A DNA stretch of 64,000 nucleotides from Capitella teleta (taxonomy: Eukaryota > Annelida > Polychaeta > Capitellidae), in NCBI GenBank assembly GCA_000328365.1, contig KB294881.1:297836-361835 (forward strand), in the 5' to 3' direction. Positions 46,319-60,839 of this stretch are shown piece by piece. A model generated the notes under the pieces. It was not told where the DNA came from, searched no databases, and worked only from the letters and a program-made list of their open reading frames with translations. Each line of letters begins with the position of its first letter. The stretch's first letter is position 1. The position numbers and the translations under genes are program-made.

Positions 46319-49260
46319 TCGTTTGCTTGTCGAGTGGAGATGAAAATGAATGGAAATCGTAGAGGATTATGATATTTTTGCGTCCATTCCTCTTTCCGTT
46401 CTAATCATCACAGACGTATATCAACCATCATCATATGTCTCCAATATAACCACTTAGTATCGGTTATTTTATTATTTATTTCATTTTGGTAAAGAACATT
46501 TTCAGCATTAAATGCTACATTCAAAATATATATAAAGAATGCCAGCTTTAGCAAATCGCTATTATGGAACCCGCTTCAACTCTTGGCATGTGACCAATAA
46601 TACTTACATATTCAGCATAACTCATCTCGCCTACTAAACGAGTCAATGGTAGATTCAAATATGGACAGAGCTAATTACGAGAGCCTTATCAGTACGTTCA
46701 ACCCAAGTAAAGGAATACCTGAAACACAGCAGCCTCACCCGCACCACTGTAATTAGGCTACCGAGAGCAGCAGGTATTCGTTTACACATATTTATTCAGT
46801 TTTCGTCTTGGCGTCTTCTGGACATCGGAGCATATGAGGCCAGCGCATGCACTCTGGGATTGCTATCAGCGGGATGCCAAGTCAACAACGATCAATTCCC
46901 CGCTGTATTCAGTCGCCTCAGACTAATAAAACATTGTTAATAGATTATGCATACATATATCGCAATTAAGCTGACAGTAACGCAGGTTATGAAGGTACGA
47001 CATGAGGCTCGCCCTGAATGAAGAGCCCAACACGGCGCATGATTAATGAGCTGAATCATGTGAATGGCATTCGTCACCGATCACTTTATTTATATATGCT
47101 TATTTATATGCATATTCATGATTTGCTACTTAATATGCATGGTGTTATTTCTATCCGGACAACATTGGGGTTATTGTCCTCCAAAAGGGTCAGAAATTTC
47201 CTCTTGAGACCAGGAGATTATGATCCTGCATATCATTATCTGATAGCGTAGTGATCGTGTCTCTTGGTGTGATCCCCACTTGGGAGTTATGACGTAATTG
47301 GCTGTTGGCTTTTGATGCAAACACTTAGTGTGCTGAAGGAAGAGGGTCATAAGGAGGATATCATATCGGAATCGAACTTTGTAGAATTAATTTTATTGGT
47401 TTTATTGTGTATGTGTATATAATATACTATTTATTATTTTATTATTTACTTGGCCAGAAGCCAAAGTAGGCTTTGATTGAGAACTGGCTAAGAATTGCCC
47501 TGACCGAATCCTTTAATCCAGCGGATCAATCGAGCGATTCAAGAGATCCGAGTCGCCGACTTCAGTAGAATGATCGATTACTTCACATATTGATTGGAAT
47601 AGATATTCACTCGTTGAAAGGCCTTGATCTGCTCTCCTCACGTCCAAAACAAAATTGCATTTCCGGATTTAGAAAGTAATTAGCAGAAAGCAGGGTCCCA
47701 AGGGCGAGATTTAGGGTCCCGGGCGCAGGGTATTCAACCTTCCATAGCCGATGGGACAAATTGCTCTTCCAATTCTGATCCCAGAACTAAACTACGCTCG
47801 ATCCCTCTCGCTATCTCTCCCTCGCTGACACACTCCCAGCACGCGTTGCTTCACGAGGTGCCGGTACAAGACTCATCAAGTGATTCACTGCTTTTATCTT
47901 AACTTAATTAAGATAGGTGCAAGCCTACAGGTGCTACACCGCCATTATTGCACTCATCACACGGCATGTGGCATTATCATTTTTTCTTCCAACCCCCAGC
48001 AAAACTTCCTCTTTCTCTAGCTGCTTCTTCTCTTCCGACTTCTCAGTCTTTCTGCTAGTTTTGCCATCATTATCGCATTTCCAATAATTTTATATAAAGA
48101 CGTCTCTTTATTTGGAACAGATTGGCCTTTATTCCTTGCCACTTGCACCCAGAACCGCACCCTACTCTCCCCTTTGCCTTTCTTCTCTATTCTCACGTGT
48201 ATCCGCAAGGGTGGGCCTGTCATCTTCAATGTGTAAATGCTTGGATATCAACTCAATCAACATGGACATGCGCAAGGCTGCTGGAACTCAATGCTTCGCT
48301 TCACACCTTCACCAAAAGACTGTTTCCAATTCTGAACCACACAAAAAGCCAACCAAGATCTTCAGCTGATGCATTGGGCTCACGCTGAGAGACTGTCGAT
48401 TCTCGTTAGTACAAAATAATGCCTCGAACCCTCGATCACAGAACACAATACCCATACTCATCGTGCGCTATGCATGACTTATTTGACACATGAATGATGG
48501 GCATATTTAAAAGAGATATGAAGCAACTCAATGCAGCATATCTCAGAGTACAAAGAAGGCACTGTGTGGCCAAATGTCATAGACTGTTGCTACTCAGCTG
48601 TATCAGATACTGCAATGGTATGTGAGTGATGCAGATCTCAGACATGATTGTTGTGGAGCAATAGATTGAGAGGCTGATCGCCATTGGGCCACACTATCCA
48701 TATGGCATACAGGGGTGGGGGTATATACATTTCATTCCTACCCATTCCAGTGCATTCAATCATTCATTCAGTCAAGCACTGAATCACACATTCCTCATTT
48801 CCACTCGGGTGCCTTCTTCTGTCGCCTACTTTGTTCATTTCGTATGCAGGACATGGAGTTCAATACATCTCGGCGCTTACGAAGGATCTGCTCCTTTTCC
48901 CTGACACCTGTGCCCTTCTGCTCCCCATTTTATGCCCCAGTCCTTTCCTCAGCCATCACCGATTCCTCCCCTAAACCTTCAGTCGATACCCCAGTTCAGA
49001 TGTGCATAGATTTTTGCCCATTTCTTCAAGAACCCTTAACGAAGCGCTGCCATTTTGGGCCAGGCCTCTCTCCGCCCCATTTTGTCATTTTCTCTTTCCC
49101 GATTCATCCATTCGGGTGGCCACTGAGCGATGCCAATTTCTTTCGGGGGAAATCAAGCATTCTGCCAGATGTCACCGTTTGTGCCAAGCGATAATTGACT
49201 TGATTTATCTTGGTTTGACTCTGGATGCAGCAGTCTGTGAAATGCAATCCGTCGTCTTAC
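46319..49260. other. no supported exon; probably intron and 3' DNA of the gene starting at 49.5 kb
   Basis: The plus-strand frames at 48112-48388 and 48715-49271 overlap each other in two phases and are rich in pyrimidine runs. No exon with clear family character was found on the minus strand. Confidence 0.4.
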
Positions 49261-49508
49261 CTGCGGGCTGAGAGAGCTCCTCCGCTCCCTGAAGTCATCC
49301 GTCGGACACCGTGCAATCCCAACTCCTGGCTGATGCTACTGAAGCCGCCTCGTCGTCCACATGATCTCGCATCGTCATCCACGTCGTCATCATGTTCACC
49401 GAACTCCTTATCGCCGAAGCCGTGATCCGCATCAGAGGGACTGCATGGGTCAGATCTGGTGCGACGAGACCGCGAGAAGTCGGCGGCGGGCAGTGTGGTC
49501 ATCTCCAT
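49261..49508 (-). CDS. first coding exon of an unidentified gene
   Basis: A frame of 82 codons plus two bases, starting MEMTTLPAADFSRSRRTRSD, ending at an excellent donor CCCGCAG|GTAAGA. It contains an acidic run (EHDDDVDDDA) between Ser/Arg-rich stretches and looks disordered, like the N-terminus of a nuclear or signalling protein. Codon third positions are G/C-rich, unlike the intergenic DNA. The exon also contains 5' untranslated sequence up to an acceptor at 49716-49718 (TTTTGCAG|GGAATG), and a leader exon upstream ends at a donor at 49990-49995 (GAG|GTAAGT). Later coding exons must lie left of 49261 but were not recognised, so the function is unknown. Confidence 0.55.
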
Positions 49509-49516
49509 GCGAACAA

Positions 49517-49588
49517 TTAAACAGCGAATGGGCAATCCGTCAATGGGCAAGCGGAAAGCACTCGGCCCTGCAGCCGCAGCAGCGCCAT
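49517..49588 (-). other. upstream ORF (23 codons) in the 5' leader
   Basis: It starts ATGGCGCTG in a good context (ATAATGG) and ends TAA only 8 bases before the main start codon at 49508. Such placement usually lowers translation of the main frame or forces reinitiation. It depends on the leader exon being transcribed as modelled. Confidence 0.4.
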
Positions 49589-49599
49589 TATTGCACCAA

Positions 49600-50230
49600 T
49601 CTGCCGCTTTTAATTAGCATCCTTTGTCAGTAATTTGTAGTCGCGGTTGCGCGGGGTCGTTATGGCCGAGGTGGCGGAGTTGCTGCTGGTCCGCCTCTCA
49701 ACACTGCCGCATTCCCTGCAAAAGACAGCAATGAATTAACCACGCGCATATACACTGATGGATGTCTGTTGCGGTAAAAAGTTGCGGGTTAGCGATGACA
49801 ACAGCAACGTCGGTGACGGCATAGAACGCTGATGGACGCGCGGCGGGGAGGCGTCCCGTTAACTGAAGATGGATGAGGGCCCGCCCGCTGGAATCCCGCC
49901 CGATCAGACGCCGATGAACAGTGATTGCGGTCTGAGAGCTCGTTAGCGGCCGGGTGATGAACGAGCAAAGTGGCTGCGTCACTACTGAAACTTACCTCCT
50001 TTTGGTCAGAGTATTCCTTGTGCGAAGGGTCAGTTTGAAATGAAAGCCGCGTACTCCGTTTGCATGGCAGCGCTCTTCGGGCTTGATACTCGCGCTCTGT
50101 CGGAGCCACTGCTTTGCTTCCGCTATAAGCCCACAGTCACTGAGCCACACCACAACGCTACGCCCCTCAACCCCTCCGCGCGCTCTCTCGCTCTCTCTTT
50201 GTTGCCCGGCCGCAGGTAACCCACACAATG
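49600..50230 (-). promoter_or_regulatory. GC-rich 5' region (leader exon, intron and promoter)
   Basis: A CpG-rich stretch, clearly richer in G and C than the surrounding DNA. It carries the modelled leader exon (ending at 49996) and a leader intron (49716-49995). Overlapping minus-strand ORFs here are explained by base composition. The start site is not visible. Confidence 0.4.
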
Positions 50231-52720
50231 TTCTATAGTGGTCAGTGCTGCATGGGCACTGATGGCTTTTTCTCTCTCAGTGACCTTCAAGTAGCGATTA
50301 ATCTGGAAGAATTAATCGCTTTAATGAATCGGGGAAGGGCGTGCTTCGGACGCGCGGAAAATCACGCGTTGCACCGGAAAGAGAACATTATCAGATATTG
50401 GTGATCGACGATCAGAGGAGAAGCACGGAGATAAGAGTTAACATGGAGAGACTTCCACAGGCTCAACTTGGACACCGGAGGATCTCAGGCCGCATGAATA
50501 TTTTACAAGATGGGTTATCCGGGGGTGCTACACCACAGTTCTGCTTCGAAGACGGACAATAGCGTTGGGCAATCGGGGTTTAGGCGGTCCCCTTCATGCG
50601 ACACCCGCGCATTACATAAACGCCAGACTTAATTTACTCTCATCTACTCAAAGGAGCGCTATGTTTTTGATGGCCAACTTAGTATAAAGCATTGTGTCGT
50701 AACAGGTCCTGAGTTACGTAACGAATTATTGTTTCATAGCAATGAGCTGAATCCAAAATCGCTATAAATTATTGTTCACATGTTTGACCATATGAAGGTC
50801 ACTCAGTGAGTTTAATCACTGACAAAGCAGGTACAATTCTGCCTATGCTTGTTACATAAGATGCCCGCCGGTTACACACTGACCGCTCACTTCGGTCGGT
50901 CTTGGAGGGAGGGGGCACTCGGAAGGGGGGGGAGAGAAGAGGGAGCGTCGTGGGACATCCGTGTGTACATGGAAGCATCTCCCGCGAGTAGAGGATTTAC
51001 ATCAGGGTTGTTCAGCGATCAGTCATTTCGATCGGGATTGAAAGCGGGAGAGAAGGAGATTTGGCCAGCGTTTCGCCCTCTTGCGCGAAATCCACGCATT
51101 GAAACCCTTTGGCTTATCGTGAATAAAGAGAGATAGAATCAATCACAGCCCTAGCGCATTCATGCATCTGAAACAATAAGCCGACGGGCTTACAGGGCTC
51201 GAAATTGCCCTGTCAGACTCTACCCGGTGGCCCCTTTACTTACTACTAAAAGCTTCTTCGTCGCAACTATAAGCGATCCATGATAATTTCCCTGGAAATG
51301 TGACGATCAATGCACACAAACGTCGATTCTTCCATTTAGGATTTAGCTCATGCTGCAATATTAATCCTATTGCTGTTGCTTTCGCATTGGGGCATGCGCG
51401 CGCGTTTAATCGCATAATTAACGCAGAACTCGTCAGACCACGTGACTCAAAATAAAGCTAATCTTGCAATTGACAAATCATCCAAATGTACATTGCTTCA
51501 GCGGCAGCAGCGGCGGCAGCCAGGGATGGCGAGCGCATAATGATGCGTGGGTCATCCATCATTGAGCCGCTTTCGACCCAAACATTCAGATAAAGTAATT
51601 CTGTTGGACCTGAAGATTGCGCATGATGAATGAGGCAGAGAGTTAATCCACCTTGTTCCCGCCACTTTATGCATGGATGCTACCCTCGCGTCTCGCGAGA
51701 CACAGCACTCCCTGGGCAGCCACTGCAGCCGCCGGCAAACACGTCCATGAGTGTTACAGGAGATGGAGACACTGGCCCCTGAAGCCAGCTACGTCACCTC
51801 GACCTCTCGAGTTGAGCGGGTTTCGTGCATCTGACCTTTCGTGTATGCCCGCATCAAGTGGCATGACCATTGTTCAATGCATCTGCTGGCTTATTCTCGG
51901 TTATTCCTAATTGTGTAATTGTCCCCATTCCGCTTGGTAAGGCTTGCGTGTTGGCCCGGATGGGGTTGGTGACTAGCAGGCAGGGCAAGGCGTCTGTCAG
52001 TGACAGCTTGAGGGGAAGCGGCTGATCGCAGCCAATGTGTGATTGTGCGTCTCATTGCTCGCATTCCGGGGCATTTAATTAAGCCAGAGAATGTTTTTCT
52101 TTGTCATATAAAGCCTCAGGACACCAGAGCAGAGACGTTTTGCAAAGCAAGACGCCGTTCCCCCAGCTGCTATAGATGACACCGATGATCCTCTCGTTAA
52201 AGTAGGATCAAGTACAAACCAGGTCACTGACCCTTGCTGACCTTTGTGCCACTCAGAAATCTAACCTCAAGTATTATGTAACTCCGCGTATTATTACTTG
52301 AAGCTGTGTCTTCCTTTGCCTAATTCGTACGAAGCAGAACCCGAGATGTTCATCATCTTCCTGCCTTTGGCTTCATCTTTGAAGAAAAGGACACGAGCCA
52401 GCAGAAGATGAGATCGGCTGCTGGCATCCACAACACTCTAATCCAATGGACGCTCAGCGGGCGACTGCCAATGACCAATTCCAACGCTTGATCGTTCATA
52501 TTTGACAATTTTGCTGGCATCCGAAGTGAGCACAAATGCTGCAATCAGAGACAATTTGTGTTTGCAATCACTGTTTGATTGCATCTAAGAACAGGTGTTG
52601 GCTGACGCGAGATCCACGCCAGTTGCATATAGCACGAGATGGCACTCAGATAACCCGAGAAGACAATGCTCAGGAATGCGTTGTTTAATTCCGCAAATCG
52701 GGGTAATTATAGGAAGCTAT

Positions 52721-52758
52721 GGTGTGTGTGTGTGTGTGTGTGTTTGTGTGTGTGTGTG
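52721..52758. repeat. (GT)n microsatellite
   Basis: About 18 GT units with one T interruption (GTGTTTGTGT). Confidence 0.95.
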
Positions 52759-53118
52759 AAGTGAACGCTCTATGTGAACTCTATATTTTAAGAATTTATC
52801 GTCATAAAGGTCGCTTCGAGGCATAGGTATAAATAAGCCCTGTGGTAAACAGGGCAACAGCGAACCCTAGACGGGGTGGGTTTCTTTCCCTCTCCGTGTG
52901 AAGCGACATACAACACCAGAAACCTTTCCAAACTCACCCCGCACGTGGCATACACCTGAAATGTACTTTAGCTTTTTCTTTACTCTTGTATATAATCAAA
53001 CTATTATTTTTCATCTGAAGTAAACAGTACTCGCCTGACACTCAATACACCCTATGACCATCCACCCGCACTGCCACGCATTCTCAGAAGAATTAAATGT
53101 GGAAGTGTTACGTAATGC

Positions 53119-53231
53119 AAACGCTCGATTAATACATAATGTGAGCAGTGGTTTCACAAGCAATAGATCCATCCCTTCAGAGAATAACCCAAGTACGTTA
53201 GCGTACATTTCTTGGCGTTAATCGAGCGTTT
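53119..53231. repeat. 14-base inverted repeat, 113 bases overall
   Basis: AAACGCTCGATTAA (53119-53132) is matched by its exact inverse TTAATCGAGCGTTT (53218-53231). It could be the ends of a tiny element or a protein-binding pair; no target duplication is seen. Confidence 0.6.
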
Positions 53232-53924
53232 ATCGTGTCATAAAACGTAGAATGTTCCGTTTCAGCTGATAGTTGAAAGGTTTAACAATCAAGCTGCACA
53301 GAAGCAGGTGTGTTGGCTTTTGTAACTTCATAACTGTAACTCGTCCCCGATGTTGCACCTTCCTACTACCTCAGCTGTTCTGCATCAAGTCTTAGAGAAT
53401 AAACGCCCCTGAAAACATTTGCAAATGTAACGTTTTCTCTCTTTGTGCTTCATTCTGATGTTGTTCACAAAACGGGGAATTTTCCAAGGTTTTCCAAGAA
53501 TTTCAAGGTGAAAATTAGGATTTATGTTGATTCCGTACATAATCTATTAGCAATAACAAAATTATAACATACATGTAATTGTAAAATATACTTATCTTGT
53601 TACTTACATGTGTTATAAAGCTTCCCTTCATGAGCACCTGCTCGTCGTTATGGATGTGTAATACTAGCGTTTAGGGGGGAAATATAAGGTCAGGGATCAA
53701 CATTGCATCACATGTGGATGCCGCACTCTTTAACCAGGGACTTTGTGAATGATGAGGTGAGTTGATTTATTAACCTTAACCAGGTGTCACTGACTCACAC
53801 ATGGAATTGCAATTGTTTCTTTTTAACATATAAAACATTCATAGTGAGGTAAACAATCCCGAGTTCTACGAAAATTTATCGATTAATCTCAAACTTATAA
53901 ATTATAATCCAAAATTAAAAGGTA

Positions 53925-53947
53925 GCAATTGATTTTTAATCAATTGC
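53925..53947. repeat. perfect 10-base hairpin with 3-base loop
   Basis: GCAATTGATT-TTT-AATCAATTGC. It has no adjacent gene, so it is unlikely to be a transcript end signal. Confidence 0.7.
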
Positions 53948-56900
53948 GCTCAAGATTGTCGGTCTGTTACCATGGCAACACATGCGAGCGTTTCGCGTCC
54001 AAGAATACACAATAATTACGTCATTATCTACTCATATTATTATTCTACTTTTGGCTTTTATCAATGATAAAAGACTTTCTGCAAAATGGCAACGAATTAT
54101 CAAGTCTCGAAGGTACACTTGCTGCATTCGTGTTCAACAAGGTTAGTTAATACTCAGTACGGAAACCTGGTATATACAAAGCCCCCTTATAATATAATAA
54201 TAATTATATAGCCACACTTTCAGCCAAATAACTTAGCTGAAGGTCTATCGATTAACACCTTGAGTATCTTCTGGTCATTTGTTTATTCATTTTATGTGTT
54301 TCTCTTTTTATCTTTATTCTTTATTTATCTATTCATTTATTTATTTATCTCTTCATTTGTTATCATTTTGTTGTGTTGTTGTGGGGAAGGGGGGAGGGAA
54401 GTAGGGCTTATTATTTGGCTGGTTATTCCATTTTAGTTTTATTTCAGTTATTACTGTATTATTTATGAGGTTATATCTTTTAGAAATAGAAGATATAAAT
54501 AAAGAGAAACTCAAACGTCAGATTGTAACAGTGCCGAAACAAAGGCACTTTAATCCAATCAACCTGAACCTGAACCTAATAAATCTCAAAGCCAAAATGA
54601 TGTATATTATTGCACTATTTAGCCGCACTGCGTTCACATGCAAACCTTTCGCTTAGCAGTACTTGGCATCAGAATGCAATGAAAAATTAGCCGTTGCTCA
54701 TCATATGCCACCCCAAAAAAAGCTGGAAAAAAAAAACATTCTTTTAATTTTCGGCTTCTATAGCGGGCATGTTTCACAGCAAATAGTCGCATTGTAGTAT
54801 AGATCTTCCTTGTGTTCTCCTTAACCTATACCAGATTGTTGTTGCATTAATTGTATATATTATTTGCCGATCATTGCTCTTGGTATGAGATGAATACGGG
54901 ACTTGCATATCTGGATAGAAACAGACACCATCGATAGATACAGCTGATGAGAAGAGAAAAAAATCAATTTCGACAACTTAGCGCAGGAAAGTTGTGTTCA
55001 AGTTTAAGTTATATCTAAACATATTGTAATTAAGGAAGTGGGAAATACTGTAGCACTATTAACAACCACCTTCCATTAGAAGGAGGCTTGTTCTCTAGGA
55101 ACACACGGCGATGAGGCGGTTGTGCTGGTTACGTAACATTGTATTTACAACAGCTGAGCGACTTGCTCTTCTTTGTAGTATGCTTGTAACGGAAACTCCA
55201 ACAATTGTATTCGATATATTCTGCGACCGAGGATGTTAACGCGTATTTTCTGATGTATTATAATATACCTTGATTCATCAATCATATACCGATTAGGGAG
55301 CCGTACGTGCTATAGATGCTATTTGAATATTCCTTAGCTGGCAGGGAAGGGCACCGGGTCAATATTCCCCAATGGATCTGTTGCGCAATCGGCGACGGGG
55401 CATAACCGGAAGCGAGTAACAAGTCCTCGCTCTCATTAACACGACTCTGTGTGCATTCGATGCTTTTGGGTCTCGCACCTCTTACGTAAGAGGTCCCTCT
55501 TGATGCTTTGGCAAATGATTCGTGATCTAAGAAGAACAGGTACAACAAAGAGCGCCAAATACGAGCAGAAAGAAGATGATGTGATCAATGATCCTGCTGT
55601 TATGTCGTGAGTAATTATGCACTTAACAATCATTTCGAATCGATTGCATGTTTGTATGCATCGACAGAAAAACAAGAACTTTAATGCTATTTTCGCATTC
55701 TCTGCATACAAATCTCGTCAATTGAGCTCTAATTAAAAGCCGCAGAATAAATCATTTTGGAGTTTCCGCTTGAGAGCCTCACCGACGCATGGGCGCCAAT
55801 GAAACCCCGAGGCAGATAGCGTCTCTTTCTTGCCCTACAATCTCTATTATAATAGAAGACATGAAACAGACAATATGTGTCGTGTATTATGCTAATCGTA
55901 TTTTAACCGTAACGTTCGATAGTTCAACGCGTGCAACACAATGTGGACAATCGGGCAGGCAGCGAGCAATTCGCAATGCTCCACACACAGGAACCACTGG
56001 TTTGTATGCAGGTCGTTTAGGGAGTGATTTATTCGAGTGACCTAGGGCCCAGAATATGGGGTTATAATTGATACAGAGTTACATTTCGGTGTGTCCTCCC
56101 CCGCTACCACGCGACAGGGTTTCAAATCCCTGGGATAGCGGTGCTCAACAGAGCAGAGTGCAGGGGAATGAATCAGAGGAGAGCAAGAGACCGAGCGACG
56201 AGGGTGTGGAGAACAGAGACAAACGACTACAAGCGCATCATTTCACAGCTGAAGAGCCGCCATTCGCCCCGAGAGGCAAACCTGTGACACATTCATTAAA
56301 CGACTAATGAGTGATTACAAGCAACAAATCGTTGATTGTCGTCCTTGCAGCTCATGCTTTGTATGCCTGGGGTATATATATATTGCACCGGCGCTGAATG
56401 TCGCAGGCAGACTGTCTCCTACGAGAATTATCAACAGCCAATCCTTACCTACCAGCTTGTATGACGCCAAGGTTGTCTATTGAACGGTACCCTCACCTTT
56501 GCTATGCGCATCGTTTATGATGTATATGATATCCGCTCACTGATGCAATGCAATTCGATGTATTACTTTCAGTTTCATTTTTGTTTTCATTTTCTAAGAA
56601 CTTTCTAAGAGGCATGACTGGATGAGCAACACGTGGTATTTCTGAGAGTAAGAGGCCCCCACTCATGTAAAGCATAAAAATGTCTTGTGCTCTGGAATAC
56701 CAGTTGTCATATCAGATGCATTAACGGGAAGATTGTGTGCGTGTGAATCATGTCATACTTAAAGAGTGTTGACAGCACGAAATTAAACATTAGATTATAC
56801 CAGCATGCCTTACCCCACTCCATATTTCATAATAATTTTTTTTTTTTTCGTCTGAAACCCTCAAGATATTGAATAGTCGTGTACTTACAGCGAATCTGGT

Positions 56901-59900
56901 GATAGTACAAACACGAGAACACGCGGTAATTGGCTCGATGCCAGCTGGTTTAGATTAACACTCACACGGAGTAAGTGGCCGAGAACCAGCGCAGTAAGAG
57001 CTTATCATGAGGCAGGGAAAGAGCGTCAATTACACACAATCTATTGTGCTGAATGGAGCTCCGAGCAAAACATAAGAGCGTTTCTCACCTGTGTATCAAA
57101 ATGGCCAATGCAGTGAATTCAGACGCACATCCATCATTGTTGTTAGCTCAACAGATTGCTCCACAAGTGGCGCCAACAAAACCGATGGAACACACAAGAA
57201 AAAAATGTTTAAATCAAGTCCAGCGTTGCGTTTCTGATTAGCGACCCATGCAATAAGCCCATTGTATTAAAAGACCACAGCACGTTTGTGTCTAATTAAA
57301 CAACATGAAAGCCTATTAGCTGTGTGCACGAGAGATCGATGAGGAGGCCAGCCAGGCAAAACGAACACTGATGAGACTGCCGACTCCTGAATTGGCGGCA
57401 AACGAGTCTGCGTGGTGCAGCGGCGGAGACAGGAATCCTGCGACTTTCAATAATCCAAGAGCGCAGATCAGGACTCTGCCATCAATTTGCGCACAATAGA
57501 AAGAGCGGCCAGACAAGCAGCGGCCGCTGTGTGACGTGTCGACGGCAAATGCTGCGCCCTGGTCGTCGTAAACATGGCTCTATAGATGGGAAGTTATTCA
57601 TTTCTGTAAATAATTCATTTAAATGACGGTTCATGGTGTATCCATCAACGTATTTAATTGGACATTATGCTTGTATAATATGTGATTACGTACGATAAAA
57701 TTAAATTATAATTGTCACATGATTATTTTATGGCCTTTTTGAACTTGTGGTATTGATCTGCATCGGTGAGTTGCTTCTTTGGATGTATACTAGTATTGTG
57801 CTGGTATACCACCATAGTGAGTGAACCAGTTTTTAATATGAGTTCAATTTACGAATATCAGCAAGTGACAAATAGAGGAATAAGCTGAATAATAGGTGTG
57901 CCTGCATGGTGTTGGATGCGAACACACTTTCATTGATTGAGCCAACATTGCACGTAGAACAAAAAATCCTAAAATCAGTGCGATCACAAATGCTGATAAA
58001 GTTGATTCACATTTCAGGAGTCTCTTCTTATCAGTACTATCTGCCTAACATCCAACTGTAACACAAACCCCCGTAATCAGTGTTATCTAGCCGGGAAACA
58101 AAAGATGAAAGAACGGTTGTATCACCCATGTCATCTCCACTGACTTCGGCTAAGATATCAAGGTGTTTTTATCGCTTATGACTGAAATCCTAGCTTTCTT
58201 ATATCTTGTGGAAACTAAACATACATTTGTTTGTGGGAAAGCAACCGATGAACCTGCAAGTGTAGCATGTTAATGCCACCACAACCTTAGTGGCTTCAAC
58301 CAACTTGAGAGTTTTTAGGGAGGCAGGTCACATTGGAGTCTCCTTCCTTCTTGTGATGGCTCTTTAGAAAATTGCTTGCTATTGACTGAGTCTGCCGGCC
58401 ATGACCCAAGTGATAAGGAGCTCCTTGATCTTAGGATATCAAGTCCCCCATTAATATAGGGTCACCATCCCTGTTTTGCATACCATTCACCAATGACACG
58501 GTCTGATATATAAATGGAAATGTAAAACATGTATTGAAATTATTGCGCAATCAATACTCTGGCAGTGCTAAAATATAATGATTATTTTACCAATAAAAAC
58601 TAATATCGTATTCAGAATTACAGATTGCAAATACACTTATTTGTAATAATACACTTCCAGAGTGCTAGACATGAACACATTACCCATTTTCTTCAATTCA
58701 AACCATTGGTTTTGAGCTGTTTGATCGATCATATTTGTTGTCATAATATCTATAAAGGTGAATGAAATAGAAGGGATCCATTGTGCTCCAATTTAGCAAT
58801 AGGAACACTCTTTATGAATAGAATCAACATTCTTAACAAGAAGGCAGTGAATGAAATAGTTGCCCCGGGGGTGTAGCCCCTTGTGTCATACCGCGTGAAA
58901 GCAACATAGGCACAAATCGGCAAAGCAACGGAGACAGCGGGAGATGTACCAGGCACCCTCTTCTCTTAATGATAGTCTGCATTTTGCAGCTGAGGCCAAC
59001 AAAATGCCATATGACATTAATTGCAGGCATTAGACTGCAGATGTGAGATTTTAGCCGAGATGGCCTCCAAGCAACTTTCGGCACGCAGAGTCTGATGTAA
59101 GCACAGAATCCTTACATTCCACAATTACTCACAATAATTAAGACGCTATGATGACAGAGAAGCCTTGTAGTTCGTTGTAACCGATCTCCTCACAGTGCTA
59201 ACCAACACTAACTCAAAAAACTGCCAAATTGAATCAGCGTAGAACGAAATCGCACACCCTAGCTGAGCTCAAAGCCACTATACCCCGATCAATCGCTGTT
59301 GCTGCACGTAGCAGTAGCTCGTAGGTTACGATGATCTTGAAATCCCTGCACAGATTAAGGGAGAGCAGGTGCAACTTCATCCCCGATGAATCGAATCTTC
59401 ATCCAAGACATCCGTCAATGGAAGTACGTCGAACGCATGGCGCTTGCTAAAAAGACGTCGTCCATCAAAATATGCAGCCCGCCTCAACCTACTTGTTAAT
59501 AAACAAACGGCGTACCCTGAAATTTGTCACGTGATTGGGAAGCTCTTTAGAAGCGAGGACGCTATTCTCTCTCTTCGGTTTACAAAGCACCACAAAGTAA
59601 AGCAGATCGGAGAATAATTGACTCAGAGGAACGCGAAATTGGCTTTTGCATTAGCCACTGGGGAAGGTTTCGGTTGCTGCATCATTTTTATAATAGGTTT
59701 TCTTGTAATCACCTCTTTGTGTGTTTTCTTTCAAAGTTATCAGCATTGTTGTCCACCAGCTGCTTACTGCAGTTTATACATAAAATAGCAGCGTCTATAG
59801 AGTATTTAGTGGATTTTGTCAGGGTTTTTTTTTTTTAGGATTTCTTTTGTTTGATTTACATGCAGGTCTCTTAATGTCCCGGGGATGACACGAAGTCGAC

Positions 59901-60839
59901 GAGGGTCGCATGAGAAGAGGAGCTATTCTCAGAGCCACGAGCGACATACACAACACGCTAATGCAACAGGAAACACGCCTCGAGAACTGCAATATTAATG
60001 GGGGAATTCGCAGACGCCGCGTCTCTTGAAATGCCAAGAAGCGTCGGCTTTGTCGCGTCCTGACATAAGTGCTGATGTATATGGTAGGACTTTGATGGGC
60101 TGTGGGGTCGACTCAAGAAGCAACGGAAATCTGATGGGTGTGAAGGTGTGAAATTGAAGCTCCTCTTAGATAAAACATTTTCAATACGCTGAGACAGGAG
60201 ATCAAGGCTCATTGGTGCCATCCGTCGGCCGCACAGCTTTCGCTGACGTCTGAGGGTCACTTCATCTTCTTATGGCGATTCTGAACTGAATCAATTCTCC
60301 ATGAATGTCCAGTGATGGATTGTGTCGGTTTCATCATTGATCGATTCACCGTACTCCGCTTTGTCATTTTTTGAAGTCACTGATAACCGATCATCGCTGG
60401 CATAATGGACAAGAATGCCTCACCAATAACCGCAGACATGTTATTTTGCATAGGCATTCATATAGAGCAGTCATTGAACCCCAAAATATGCCATGGACAT
60501 CGTATGACCGTCGATGGACACCTGCAGGCCGTTTTGGGCATGCATAATGCAGACGCCAGTGGCATCAGTCTCAATAAAGGAAGATTGCCCCTAAACAGAA
60601 CCAAAGCGAATCACGCCTCAGCAGCATACACACTGACACATAGTAATCAGGTCAGGTCAGGTCAAGAAGCAAACATCGAAGGCCTATCTTCAACCAGAAT
60701 TCCTGTAATATTAACCTCATAATGAATATTTGTTTTTTTGGATATATTTTTCTTCTGCAGAGTAAATTAACCTCGGAATTCTGAAACAACCTAATGCCCA
60801 TGTGGTTCCAGCAGTAGTTAAGGGCTATACCCAAGGACA

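Noticed and set aside
48112-49271. Plus-strand ORFs of 85-159 codons
   Set aside because: Their products are rich in Ser, Pro and Phe from pyrimidine runs, two frames overlap, and the region is probably the intron of the minus-strand gene starting at 49.5 kb.
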